A DNA stretch of 64,000 nucleotides from Saprospiraceae bacterium (GTDB lineage Bacteria > Bacteroidota > Bacteroidia > Chitinophagales > Saprospiraceae), in the NCBI GenBank assembly GCA_021739645.1, contig JAIPBL010000007.1, forward strand, positions 56,835-120,834, in the 5' to 3' direction. The position numbers were made by a program, and so were the translations under genes. Of the stretch, positions 8,962 to 17,212 are shown one piece after another. Numbering within the stretch: the first letter of the stretch is position 1; each line of letters opens with the position of its first letter. Below the pieces are notes generated by a model. That model was given only the letters and a program-made list of their open reading frames with translations, did not search any database and was not told the origin of the DNA.

Positions 8962-10923
8962 TCAATCTTCCACTAAAACCATAACTGCCAAGATTCGCTC
9001 GTAAAGTTCCAATGGTTTGAAAGGTTTGGATAGGTAATCGTTCATGCCTATCTCAAGGCATTTCTCCTGCTCTTGTTTTGTGGAATTTGCGGTTAAGGCG
9101 ATGATTGGTACTTGGCTAAATTCTCTGATCTTTTTGGCGGAATCAATGCCATTCATTACTGGCATTTGAATGTCCATAAGGACTAGGTCATAGTCATTGT
9201 CACGCACCGCTTCATAGCCGATTTGGCCGTTCTCGGCGATGTCAACAGAAACAAAATTTGACCAAGATGTGAGTACCTTTTTAGTGGCCAATTGGTTAAG
9301 AAAATGGTCTTCGACCATAAGGATTTTCATTGGGGCCAATGGGGCTGCCCCCGTATTGTATAATACCTGCTTAGTCGGCCTTACTGGTATTGAAACAAGG
9401 ATTTCCGACCCACTTCCCCCCAAGTTTTGGAAGTGAAGGTTTCCTTCCAAAGAGTTTATCAGTTTGGTAGAAATAGCCATGCCCATCAATCGCTTGGCAG
9501 CAACACTTTCATTTTTGTTTTCCCCAAAAGCTTTTTTAATGATGGATTCTGCGTTTGTCATTTCATTCAGTTCATTCGCATTGTACTGCTTCGAACTGGT
9601 TCGGATACAAATATTCAAACCCAAACTGTCATTCAACATCGGTGCACATGTCGCAGTAACAGTGATTAACTCGCCTTCACTGCCTTGGCGAAGTACATAT
9701 TCAATCAAGTTGAAAATTATTTGGGTGATTTTACGGGGGTCAGCCGTTATCTTTTCTGGCAATTTTTTATCCGGCACAAATTTGACCGACATTTTTGCGG
9801 CATCGGCCTTGATTCTAACCACGTTTTCAGCACCTTTCAAAAATTCTAGCAGAACAATATCCTCCGCTTCCTCTTTGACATTTTCTGTTACCATCAAGGA
9901 GAAATTCAGGAGGTTGTTTACGGAAATTGACAGGTCGTTTACGGATGTTTTGAGGTCAGTAATAAGTAAGTCTTGTTGGTTAGAGGTTTCTGAATTGTCA
10001 AGCAAGAACATCAGGTTAACGATCGAAGAAAGTGGCGTACGAATCTGAAATCCGAGGTCTGCAAGCACTTCCTCTTGTATCCGGGCGGTTTGACTTGAAA
10101 TAGCTTTTTCCATCAATAACCGTTCGGAAGTCTTTCGTTCAGTTATGTCCTGAATGCTTCCAACTAGCATGACACGATGGCCGGATTCTTCCATCTTGAC
10201 CATTGCTTGCACAATCACATGCCGAACAATGGTAGCATCCAAAACAATCCGGTGTTCAAAATTGTGCAGGTCTCCATCTCTTCCTGCATCCTCAAAAAAC
10301 GACTCAACAGTGTCTTTTTCCTCCGAAGGAACGTAGTTGATGTATTCCGATAAAGTAGGGGCAAGGCTCCCTTTTTGCAATGAAAAAATCCGGAATACCT
10401 CGTCAGACCAGGTCATTTCATTGGTCACAACATCCATTTCCCAGGTGCCGAATTGCGCCATTTTTTGCGCCTCTAAAAAACGTTTCTTGTGTGACTCAAA
10501 TTCTCGTGCAGTTTGCTCTAACCTACTTTGCACCAAAAAACGGTGCATAGAGAATCGAGCAACACGACAAAGAGTTTTACTATCGAATTGGCCTTTGAGT
10601 AAAAAGTCTTGGATTCCCGCTTTTACACTTTGGTTGATGATAATTTCATTGTTCAATGATGTCACAACTACCACAGGAACGTGCGATGCTTGTTCCATGT
10701 ACAAAGAAATAACTTTGAACCCAGAGACATCGTCCAGTTGAATGTCCAATAACACCAAATCAAAATCCTGCTGAGTCAATTGCCTCAGACCTTCCCGTAA
10801 AGTGGTTGCATGGTGAAATTCGAATTTGAATCCAACATCCATTAAACTATTTTCTAGCAGTGTTGCATCAGTAATTACTGAGTCAATTGAAAGTATCGCC
10901 GCTTTAGTATGTTTATTGTTCAT
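8962..10923 (-). CDS. Hybrid histidine kinase-like protein with two receivers; phospho-accepting His replaced by Phe
   Basis: A 653-residue cytoplasmic signalling protein without membrane segments. The order is receiver 1 (residues 1-125, DLVLLDIQ with Asp 60), a PAS domain (about 150-262, TWEMDVVTNEMTW), a dimerisation helix (about 270-340), an ATPase-like domain (about 375-510) and receiver 2 (about 530-650, DLVLMDIQMP with Asp 584, and SKPF). The H-box reads LGFQIRTPLSSI where kinases have SHEIRTPL, so residue 292 is Phe. The N-box (FNLIEYVLRQ) and the glycine boxes (RLMGMAIS) are also poor. It probably cannot autophosphorylate, whereas both receivers keep their Asp. It lies 48 bp after a single-domain receiver gene on the same strand, probably one operon. 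The loss of kinase activity is inferred. Confidence 0.88.
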   Translation of the reverse strand: MNNKHTKAAILSIDSVITDATLLENSLMDVGFKFEFHHATTLREGLRQLTQQDFDLVLLDIQLDDVSGFKVISLYMEQASHVPVVVVTSLNNEIIINQSVKAGIQDFLLKGQFDSKTLCRVARFSMHRFLVQSRLEQTAREFESHKKRFLEAQKMAQFGTWEMDVVTNEMTWSDEVFRIFSLQKGSLAPTLSEYINYVPSEEKDTVESFFEDAGRDGDLHNFEHRIVLDATIVRHVIVQAMVKMEESGHRVMLVGSIQDITERKTSERLLMEKAISSQTARIQEEVLADLGFQIRTPLSSIVNLMFLLDNSETSNQQDLLITDLKTSVNDLSISVNNLLNFSLMVTENVKEEAEDIVLLEFLKGAENVVRIKADAAKMSVKFVPDKKLPEKITADPRKITQIIFNLIEYVLRQGSEGELITVTATCAPMLNDSLGLNICIRTSSKQYNANELNEMTNAESIIKKAFGENKNESVAAKRLMGMAISTKLINSLEGNLHFQNLGGSGSEILVSIPVRPTKQVLYNTGAAPLAPMKILMVEDHFLNQLATKKVLTSWSNFVSVDIAENGQIGYEAVRDNDYDLVLMDIQMPVMNGIDSAKKIREFSQVPIIALTANSTKQEQEKCLEIGMNDYLSKPFKPLELYERILAVMVLVED

Positions 10924-10971
10924 TTAGATATCCTTTTCATGGCAAATCGAAGTTCAGTTCATTTTAGGCCA

Positions 10972-11415
10972 TCAATGTAGCATTGATGGCAAAATGGCCG
11001 TGTTCAGCCAGAAATCTTCTATTTTTTTGATGATGTCAAAAAAGCGGTCAAAATCAACTGGTTTGTTGATAAAGCAATTGACATGAAGGTTGTAACTGTG
11101 AAGGACGTCTTGTTCGGCGTTGGAGGTGGTAAGAATCACAACCGGAATACTCCGGAGGAAATGGTCTTCTTTTATCTCAGCCAAAACCTCTCTACCATCC
11201 TTTTTAGGAAGGTTAAGGTCAAGTAAAATCAAATCTGGTCGGTTACAATCTTGATATGGCGTTTTCTTATGAAGAAAAAGAATAGCTTCAAGACCATCCA
11301 TCACTACATCTAAATGGACATCAAGCTTTCCTTCTTTAAATGCTTCTTGTGCCAACCTTACATCTCCAGGGTTGTCTTCAATTAATAAGATATTTACAGG
11401 CCTTGTCTTTTTCAT
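10972..11415 (-). CDS. Single-domain response regulator (Rcp1/CheY-like)
   Basis: A 147-residue stand-alone receiver. It has the acidic pair in LLIEDNPGD (residues 13-14), the phospho-accepting Asp 66 in LILLDLNLPKKDG, a Thr-Thr switch in VILTTSN and the Lys in INKPVD. This is the pattern of the Rcp1 family, small receivers that usually work with bacteriophytochrome or hybrid kinases. There is no output domain. It is the first gene of a probable operon with the degenerate hybrid kinase and is divergent from the polyprenyl synthase gene. TAATTTTC, one base from the -7 consensus, lies at 11419-11426 on the minus strand. Its phosphate donor must come from elsewhere if the neighbouring kinase is dead. 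Confidence 0.9.
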   Translation of the reverse strand: MKKTRPVNILLIEDNPGDVRLAQEAFKEGKLDVHLDVVMDGLEAILFLHKKTPYQDCNRPDLILLDLNLPKKDGREVLAEIKEDHFLRSIPVVILTTSNAEQDVLHSYNLHVNCFINKPVDFDRFFDIIKKIEDFWLNTAILPSMLH

Positions 11416-11533
11416 GTTGAAAATTAAGTTTTTGAGGCTTGCCTAGGCGTATTAATTCATTGCTTTTAATGGACATTGAACTAAGAATTGAAAAGGAGGC
11501 AGAAATGGGAGGGCGGAAATTAGAAAGCATGGT

Positions 11534-11541
11534 TATTTTTG
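11534..11541 (+). promoter_or_regulatory. -7 promoter element (TATTTTTG) of the polyprenyl synthase gene
   Basis: This is an exact TAnnTTTG match, 33 bp before the ATG at 11574. The longer ORF begins with TTG at 11439, upstream of this box, so the box favours the downstream start. No good -33 TTTG is seen at the usual distance. Confidence 0.55.
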
Positions 11542-11573
11542 CTCCGAATCAAAATTACATCCCCTATCAATTC

Positions 11574-12548
11574 ATGCAAAATTTACACCAATTTCAGGTA
11601 ACCTTTGAATCATACTTAGAGAACAACAAGTTCAAAAAATCTCCAAGGGAGCTATACGAACCATCAAATTACATTTTATCATTGGGAGGAAAGCGAATAC
11701 GGCCTGCCATCCTCCTGGCTGGTCACTATTTGTTTGATGATGAGGTGCAAAATTCACTGCCCGCTGCTTTTGCGGTGGAACTCTTCCACAATTTTTCGCT
11801 TGTCCATGATGACATCATGGACGCCGCCCCGTTGAGGCGAGGCCAGCCTACTGTCCACAACAAGTTTGGGTTAAATTCTGGCATTCTATCGGGCGATGCC
11901 ATGTTAGTCCTGGCTTATGAATCTTTACTTCAGACTGAATCTTCTCAAATTGTTCACTTGATAAAACTATTCAACCAAATGGCCCTTCAAGTTTGTGAAG
12001 GACAACAGTTGGACATGAATTTTGAGACAAGGCAAAATGTTTCCATTGAAGAATATCTTAGAATGATTGAGCTAAAAACTGCAGTTTTAGTAGCAGTTGC
12101 GCTAGAAATTGGAGCTTTGATAGGCGGTGCTAAAAAAGAAGATGCTAAGTTGCTTTACGAGTTTGGGAGAAACCTTGGAATTGCTTTTCAACTTCAAGAT
12201 GACATTCTTGATGCATTTGGCGACCCAAAAAAATTTGGGAAAAAAACCGGTGGCGACATTGCTCAAAATAAAAAGACTTATCTTTATCTAAAGGTATTGG
12301 AAATTGCCCCAACTGCGATGGCTGAAAAACTGAAAGCACTTTACACCAGCCAAAGCATGGATGAAGCTGATAAAATTCGTGCTGTTCTAGAAATTTTTGA
12401 ACAGTTGAACATTAAAAAATTAACAGAAGAGAAAAAGGAGGAATTTTGGAAATATTCAATTCAAGCGCTCGAAAGTGTTAATGCCCTTCCTGGTCGGAAA
12501 TCGATGCTGGAAAAATTTGCATCAGCTTTAATGAATCGAGACTTTTGA
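11574..12548 (+). CDS. Polyprenyl diphosphate synthase (trans-isoprenyl type)
   Basis: This enzyme condenses isopentenyl diphosphate units onto an allylic diphosphate, giving the chain for menaquinone or carotenoid-type products. Both aspartate-rich motifs are present: DDIMD in LVHDDIMDAAPLRRG and DDILD in FQLQDDILDAFGD. LGGKRIRP near the N-terminus binds diphosphate. The start at 11574 gives MQNLHQFQ and 324 residues, the usual length; the longest ORF starts with TTG and adds 45 residues with no family match. A -7 box at 11534-11541 supports the choice. Chain length cannot be read reliably from the sequence. Divergent from the receiver operon; nothing follows for 400 bp. Confidence 0.9.
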   Translation: MQNLHQFQVTFESYLENNKFKKSPRELYEPSNYILSLGGKRIRPAILLAGHYLFDDEVQNSLPAAFAVELFHNFSLVHDDIMDAAPLRRGQPTVHNKFGLNSGILSGDAMLVLAYESLLQTESSQIVHLIKLFNQMALQVCEGQQLDMNFETRQNVSIEEYLRMIELKTAVLVAVALEIGALIGGAKKEDAKLLYEFGRNLGIAFQLQDDILDAFGDPKKFGKKTGGDIAQNKKTYLYLKVLEIAPTAMAEKLKALYTSQSMDEADKIRAVLEIFEQLNIKKLTEEKKEEFWKYSIQALESVNALPGRKSMLEKFASALMNRDF

Positions 12549-12950
12549 AATTAAAAAAGGAGCAACCACAAAAGCGGTTACCCCTCACACTATGAAACAC
12601 TATTTTTTTTCGGTTATCTTGGGAATGTTTTAGGAATGAAACAATTGAAAATTATTAATGCTAAACTTTAGTGTATTTAGACGGCAAGAATCAGTAAGAA
12701 TATAGTAGTGCAAATTTAATTTGTTGTGGTAATTTTACAAAGCAATTACTAAAAAATTACACAATCATTAACTTATTTTATCGCATTTTTGCGAATCATT
12801 TCGTTAATAAAATTAGACATTACGATAATTAATAAAAAATAAAATTCACTGATTGCTTTCAATATGTATTTTACACAAATCTTTTTAGCTAAAGAATGTA
12901 AATTTTGATTTAGCATTCCAAATAAAAAAATTAAATAAAAAAATCTATCA
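12549..12950. other. AT-rich intergenic stretch, no gene seen
   Basis: About 400 bp of very AT-rich DNA lies between the polyprenyl synthase and the M28 peptidase genes. It must hold the peptidase promoter, but I find no exact TAnnTTTG box; TAAATTTTG near 12898 has one extra base in the spacer. A minus-strand ORF across 12773-12997 overlaps the peptidase start and looks fortuitous. Confidence 0.5.
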
Positions 12951-14189
12951 ATGCCTACTAAATCTATTTTTATCAGCAGTATTGCACTGTTTTTCATATC
13001 AATTTCAACTGCGTTTGGTCAAGATAGCGCAAAGTCAATTCAGAACCTTCAAGTAGATGTGGTTTACCTTGCTTCAAATCTATTGGAAGGAAGAGAGGTT
13101 GGAAAGCCTGGAAGTGAGTTGGCGGCTAGATATATCGCCTCCAGGTTTGAGAAAATTGGGCTTGAACCAAAAGGAGAAGGAGGGTCATGGTTCCACCCAT
13201 TTGATTTTCAATTCAATTCCAACCCACATGCCACTGGGGGTGGGGAGTCTCGAATTGGTAAGAATGTCGTGGGTTACATAAACAACAATGCTGAAAATAC
13301 TGTGGTTATTGGCGCTCATTATGACCATTTAGGCATGGGAATGCCAGGTACGTCGCTTTATGTTGGTGACCCTGCGGTGCACAACGGAGCCGATGACAAT
13401 GCAAGTGGTGTGGCCTCCCTGCTTTTCCTCGCTGAGTATCTTAAAAATTCAAATTTAAGTACAAATAATTACCTTTTCCTTGCCTTCTCAGCAGAAGAAT
13501 TGGGACTTATCGGTTCTAAAAAATTTGTAGAAAACCCTTCTTTTGGCTTAGATAACGTAAATTATATGCTCAACATGGACATGGTCGGGCGGTTGAATGA
13601 AGAAAAGGTCTTGGCCATAAATGGCGCTGGAACATCACCAGTATGGAAGGACGAACTTGAAAAAATATTGGTCGGAGGAATCAAAATTAAGACAACTGAT
13701 AGCGGGATTGGCCCTTCAGACCACACCTCTTTTTACCTCCAGGATATGCCGGTACTCCACTTTTTTACTGGCCAGCACACTGATTACCACAAGCCTTCTG
13801 ACGACAGTGAGTTGGTAAATTATCAGGGTATCTACGACGTTTCTATGTTTATCGCAACTTTGGTGAAGAACTTAAATGATGCTGATAAACTAGTATTTAC
13901 AAAGACTAAAGATGAATCACAGCAAGGTGCTAGCTTCAAAGTAACACTTGGCGTAATGCCAGATTATGTTTTTGATGGAGAAGGAATGCGGATTGATGCA
14001 GTTATGGATGACCGACCAGCCAAAAAAGCTGGCTTAGAAAAAGGCGACATCGTTCTTCAAATTGGAGATGTACAGGTCAAAACCATCTACGATTATATGG
14101 ATGGACTTGCAAAATTCAAGAAAGGTGACAAGGCAATGGTAAAGGTGAAGCGGAAAGAGGATGTTATTGAGAAAGAAGTTGAATTCTAG
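12951..14189 (+). CDS. Secreted M28-family zinc aminopeptidase with C-terminal PDZ domain
   Basis: A 412-residue exported peptidase. Residues 1-23 are a signal peptide ending AFG before a Gln. The M28 domain has the di-zinc ligands in order: His 123 in GAHYDH, Asp in NGADDN (148/149), the Glu pair in SAEELG (182/183), Asp in NMDMVG and His in TDYHKPSDD. From about residue 325 a PDZ domain follows (RIDAVMDDRPAKKAGLEKGD), which in this family binds peptide ends or tunes activity. It likely trims peptides in the periplasm or outside the cell. Monocistronic; the next gene is convergent. The substrate is unknown. Confidence 0.93.
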   Translation: MPTKSIFISSIALFFISISTAFGQDSAKSIQNLQVDVVYLASNLLEGREVGKPGSELAARYIASRFEKIGLEPKGEGGSWFHPFDFQFNSNPHATGGGESRIGKNVVGYINNNAENTVVIGAHYDHLGMGMPGTSLYVGDPAVHNGADDNASGVASLLFLAEYLKNSNLSTNNYLFLAFSAEELGLIGSKKFVENPSFGLDNVNYMLNMDMVGRLNEEKVLAINGAGTSPVWKDELEKILVGGIKIKTTDSGIGPSDHTSFYLQDMPVLHFFTGQHTDYHKPSDDSELVNYQGIYDVSMFIATLVKNLNDADKLVFTKTKDESQQGASFKVTLGVMPDYVFDGEGMRIDAVMDDRPAKKAGLEKGDIVLQIGDVQVKTIYDYMDGLAKFKKGDKAMVKVKRKEDVIEKEVEF

Positions 14190-14566
14190 ACCAATTCTAC
14201 TAATCATCACGTTTTCCTGAATTATTACTTTTTGTTGTTTCAGCCAACAAAAACAATTGCATCTCATTGATTGTCAATGGATTCTTTGAATCAACAAAGT
14301 TTCGCAAAAGTTTACTCTGCACCGCTGATTGCCATTTTCGCAACGCAACCGAATAGGATGAGAATGCCAAATAAAGCTAGCATAGTTTGTTTTTTATGTT
14401 CATAGCAAATGCTATTAATTCATTTGCCAAAGGGAAACAGTCTTCTTAATGGGAATCTTTCGAACGGAGAGGAGAATAATATTTACAATGAAAAAAGCAA
14501 GCCAATTTTGAATTGGCATTACATCGATACTGCTTGCAGAGAATCTAGCTAAATAAAATTGCGAGT
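14190..14566. other. Convergent intergenic region with hairpins
   Basis: A 377-bp gap between the convergent M28 and CapA-like genes. It holds a 9-bp stem at 14229-14253, a terminator-like hairpin at 14500-14516, and on the minus strand a 23-codon ORF (14312-14383) that would encode a hydrophobic peptide. No conserved gene is recognised. Confidence 0.5.
14491..14516 (-). terminator. Likely terminator of the CapA-like gene
   Basis: GCCAATT and AATTGGC (14500-14506 and 14510-14516) form a 7-bp stem with a 3-nt loop. On the minus strand it is followed by TTGC and a run of T, as expected for an intrinsic terminator. Confidence 0.5.
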
Positions 14567-15622
14567 TTATCGCTTCGTGATTATTCCTTCTGAGTTAATA
14601 TCAAGTCCAGAATTGGGGAAGTCCGTTTTTGTGAGTTCCTTGATTTTTGCGATAACTCGTTTTTGTGAGTCTATTCTAGGCCCATGAGATTTTTCTTGGT
14701 AGGTAGGAATTATTTCTCCACGCTGGAATTGACCTTCTTCATCCGTGAAAACTTTAATGATGGGAGAAATTCCAGCTGGGCCATTCAAGCTGAAACGCCC
14801 GTAAGTACAAAAATTTCCAAGGCTATAGGAGATGAAGCGTCCTTTATAGAGTTCAACCGCACGGGTCACATGAGGCCCATGACCAAAGACAACATCTGCT
14901 CCTACATCAATCACCGCATGAGCGAATTTGTGAACATCTCCTCTATTTTCACCAAGATACTTTTCGGTTTGCTTCTTAACATGTTGGTTGTCAGCCCCTT
15001 CTGCACCACCGTGAAATGAAACGATAACGATGTCACAGGTCTTCTCAAGTGAAGCCACAATTTCTTGGGCACGTTCTATCTTTCGAATATCACAAGTTCC
15101 ACTATTTGGTGCAAAAGCACAGAACCCAAACTTCAACCCATTTCTTTCAAAAACGGCAGTTTCATCGGTGCCTTCCAACCCTGCAAAAGCTATCCCTGCA
15201 TTTTTCAATACCGCCTTTGTTCCTTTGCGTCCAGCAAAGCCAAAATCTCCTGAATGATTGTTTGCAATGCTCAAAACATCGAAACCGGCATTGCTAAAGT
15301 GCTGAACATAACTCGCTGGTGAACGGAATACATAACACTTAGCAGGGTCATTACAGGTTTTAGCTGTGCCATCTCCATCAAACAAGGTGCCTTCTAAATT
15401 GCCAAAAGTCACATCTGCATCGTTCAATATCTTTTGCATTGGTGCCAAGAGGTCAGCCCCTCCATTTGCCGGCAGATAATTCTTTGAAGGATAATTTGTA
15501 CCAAGCATCATATCTCCTACACCAATGATGCTAACTATCATGGCACCTTGGCCAAAACTGAGACAAGGCAAAAAAAACAGCGTCGCAAAAAAAAGACCCC
15601 CTATTCGGGAGTCTTTTTTCAT
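14567..15622 (-). CDS. CapA-family (PGA_cap) metallophosphatase-like exported protein
   Basis: 351 residues starting at MKKDSRIGG, with a signal peptide of about 25 residues ending LSFG before a Gln; an ATG five codons earlier is also possible. Motifs of the CapA/calcineurin-like fold are clear: GVGDMMLG, FGNLEGTL, SIANNHSGDFG, VSFHGGAEG and FGHGPHV. In Bacillus CapA takes part in poly-gamma-glutamate capsule export, but no capB or capC is nearby, so the role here is open; many Bacteroidota have lone members. It lies 84 bp downstream of an M23 peptidase gene on the same strand, and a 12-bp palindrome (AATAGGCCTATT, 15688-15699) sits in that gap. Confidence 0.88.
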   Translation of the reverse strand: MKKDSRIGGLFFATLFFLPCLSFGQGAMIVSIIGVGDMMLGTNYPSKNYLPANGGADLLAPMQKILNDADVTFGNLEGTLFDGDGTAKTCNDPAKCYVFRSPASYVQHFSNAGFDVLSIANNHSGDFGFAGRKGTKAVLKNAGIAFAGLEGTDETAVFERNGLKFGFCAFAPNSGTCDIRKIERAQEIVASLEKTCDIVIVSFHGGAEGADNQHVKKQTEKYLGENRGDVHKFAHAVIDVGADVVFGHGPHVTRAVELYKGRFISYSLGNFCTYGRFSLNGPAGISPIIKVFTDEEGQFQRGEIIPTYQEKSHGPRIDSQKRVIAKIKELTKTDFPNSGLDINSEGIITKR

Positions 15623-15706
15623 AGTTGGTAAATGCATAAAATCATTTTTGTTTAACCTAGCCTTTGGTTTTGGCTGTTAGCTAGTCAAATAGGCCTATTC
15701 TATATT

Positions 15707-16690
15707 TTAGTCGAAAGACTGGTTGTCAAGCTCCGAAAGACGGACTAGTTCTTGGTATTCAGTAGGAGTCAAGCCATCAAGGACATAACCTACTGGATTA
15801 ACAGGTTTACCCTTGTAATGTACCTCATAATGACAGTGTGGGGCTGTTGAAGTTCCTGTATTCCCAACTTTACCAAGCTGATGACCCTTCTTCACCTTTT
15901 CACCTACCCGTACACTAGCAGCCGACATGTGTCCATATAATGTTTGGTATCCATAGCCGTGGTCAACAACTACGTGCAAACCATAGCCGCCTTTATCACG
16001 CTCAACTTGAACAACAACTCCATCGCCAGTTACTTGGATAGCAGTACCTTGCGGAGCAGAAAAGTCAATCCCAGCGTGCATTTTCATGATTTTATGGATA
16101 GGATGCAATCTATAACCAAACCCTGACAATAATTCTAATCGATGGTTCAACTTATCAGAACGAACAGGCTTAATGGATGGAATGGAAGCTAGCATTTTTT
16201 CTTTGCCTTTCGCCATTTTTTCAATCTCATCAAAACTCTTTGATTGAATGACCATTTGACGTTTCAGTTTCTCAACTTTTTGCCGAAGCTGTGACATCAA
16301 GTCTCCCGAACGGCTAAAATTCTGAAGCTCAGCATACTTAACAGAGCCTCCTGTACCGCCTTCCCAAACATTATCATCAATGGGGTCCATTTCCAATACC
16401 ATGCGATGAATCCTGCGGTCACGGTCTTGGATATTGGCAAGTGTCTTTGAAACCAAATCAAAGTCTCCCTGAACTACGTTCAATTCACTTTTGAGCTGGT
16501 CAATTTCCTTGATAAAAACCTCTTCCTGAGGAGAAGGGAAAAAACGCCATCCGGCAAGGGTAAGAAGGACACTTGACACGACAATAGCCGAAGCTATACC
16601 GAAAATCTTTTTCAAGCGCTCCTGTAACGAAAGCCTGATCTTTTCGAACTGGAGTGTTTGTTTGTTGTAGAAGAATTTTTCTCGTCTCAT
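15707..16690 (-). CDS. Membrane-anchored M23-family (LytM) peptidoglycan peptidase
   Basis: 327 residues. A single membrane helix at about 34-56 follows a basic N-terminus, then a coiled-coil stretch (about 60-170) and a C-terminal peptidase M23 domain. The zinc-site motifs are MHAGIDFS (His and Asp), LYGHM and HCHYEV. The family cuts peptide cross-bridges in peptidoglycan; coiled-coil members often regulate division or shape. All ligands are present, so it is probably active. An alternative reading as a non-catalytic activator (EnvC-like) is unlikely for that reason. Confidence 0.92.
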   Translation of the reverse strand: MRREKFFYNKQTLQFEKIRLSLQERLKKIFGIASAIVVSSVLLTLAGWRFFPSPQEEVFIKEIDQLKSELNVVQGDFDLVSKTLANIQDRDRRIHRMVLEMDPIDDNVWEGGTGGSVKYAELQNFSRSGDLMSQLRQKVEKLKRQMVIQSKSFDEIEKMAKGKEKMLASIPSIKPVRSDKLNHRLELLSGFGYRLHPIHKIMKMHAGIDFSAPQGTAIQVTGDGVVVQVERDKGGYGLHVVVDHGYGYQTLYGHMSAASVRVGEKVKKGHQLGKVGNTGTSTAPHCHYEVHYKGKPVNPVGYVLDGLTPTEYQELVRLSELDNQSFD

Positions 16691-17212
16691 ACTTGTTCTG
16701 TTGTGAAGCCAAAAACCTAACTTTGCGGCTTGAATTTACGACCACAAAGGTGGACAAGGCAGAATTTAAAATTTATGAATTCGGATCCCTCCCAAAAAAA
16801 AATCAAATCCGATTGTCCACAATGTTTTAAGTTTCAGTAATTCGAAAACAACGGCTTCCCGCCAATTTCTTAAAAATCTAAACTCACTTTTTGGATATAG
16901 TAACAGAATATTCTTCTCAAAGACTGATTGCTATAGGATAGTGGTTCAGATTAGGTCTATTCGCCACATAAAATTCCCAATGCGGATGCAAATATGCTCA
17001 TTTGGCCTGAAATCAGCTCTTTGTGTGGAAAACTTTTATGAACAGAAAAATCATCCTTTCGTATTAATTTTTCAAATTATTGCATATCAGTGATTTATAA
17101 AAAAATAAAAAATGAATTTTAAAATGAATAATTGTTAAATTTTTGAAACAAAGCCATTTAAGCCAACAAATTCATACCAGCATTGCCGTTTTGGTGCCAA
17201 AAAAAATAATAA
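16691..17212. other. Divergent intergenic region before alaS
   Basis: A 520-bp non-coding stretch lies between the M23 peptidase gene (minus) and alaS (plus). The last 150 bp are AT-rich. CACCTTTG, one base off the -7 consensus, occurs on the minus strand near 16744-16751 and could serve the peptidase gene. I see no RNA gene and no tRNA-like structure, and no alanine-specific regulatory fold that I can support. Confidence 0.4.

Noticed and set aside
11439..11573. Longer N-terminus for the polyprenyl synthase
   Set aside because: It starts with TTG, has no family match, and lies upstream of the -7 box at 11534.
12773..12997. Minus-strand 74-residue ORF in AT-rich DNA
   Set aside because: It overlaps the 5' end of the M28 peptidase gene, has low-complexity composition and matches no family.
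14567..15622. Capsule (cap) biosynthesis operon
   Set aside because: Only a CapA-like gene is present; no capB, capC or capE nearby.
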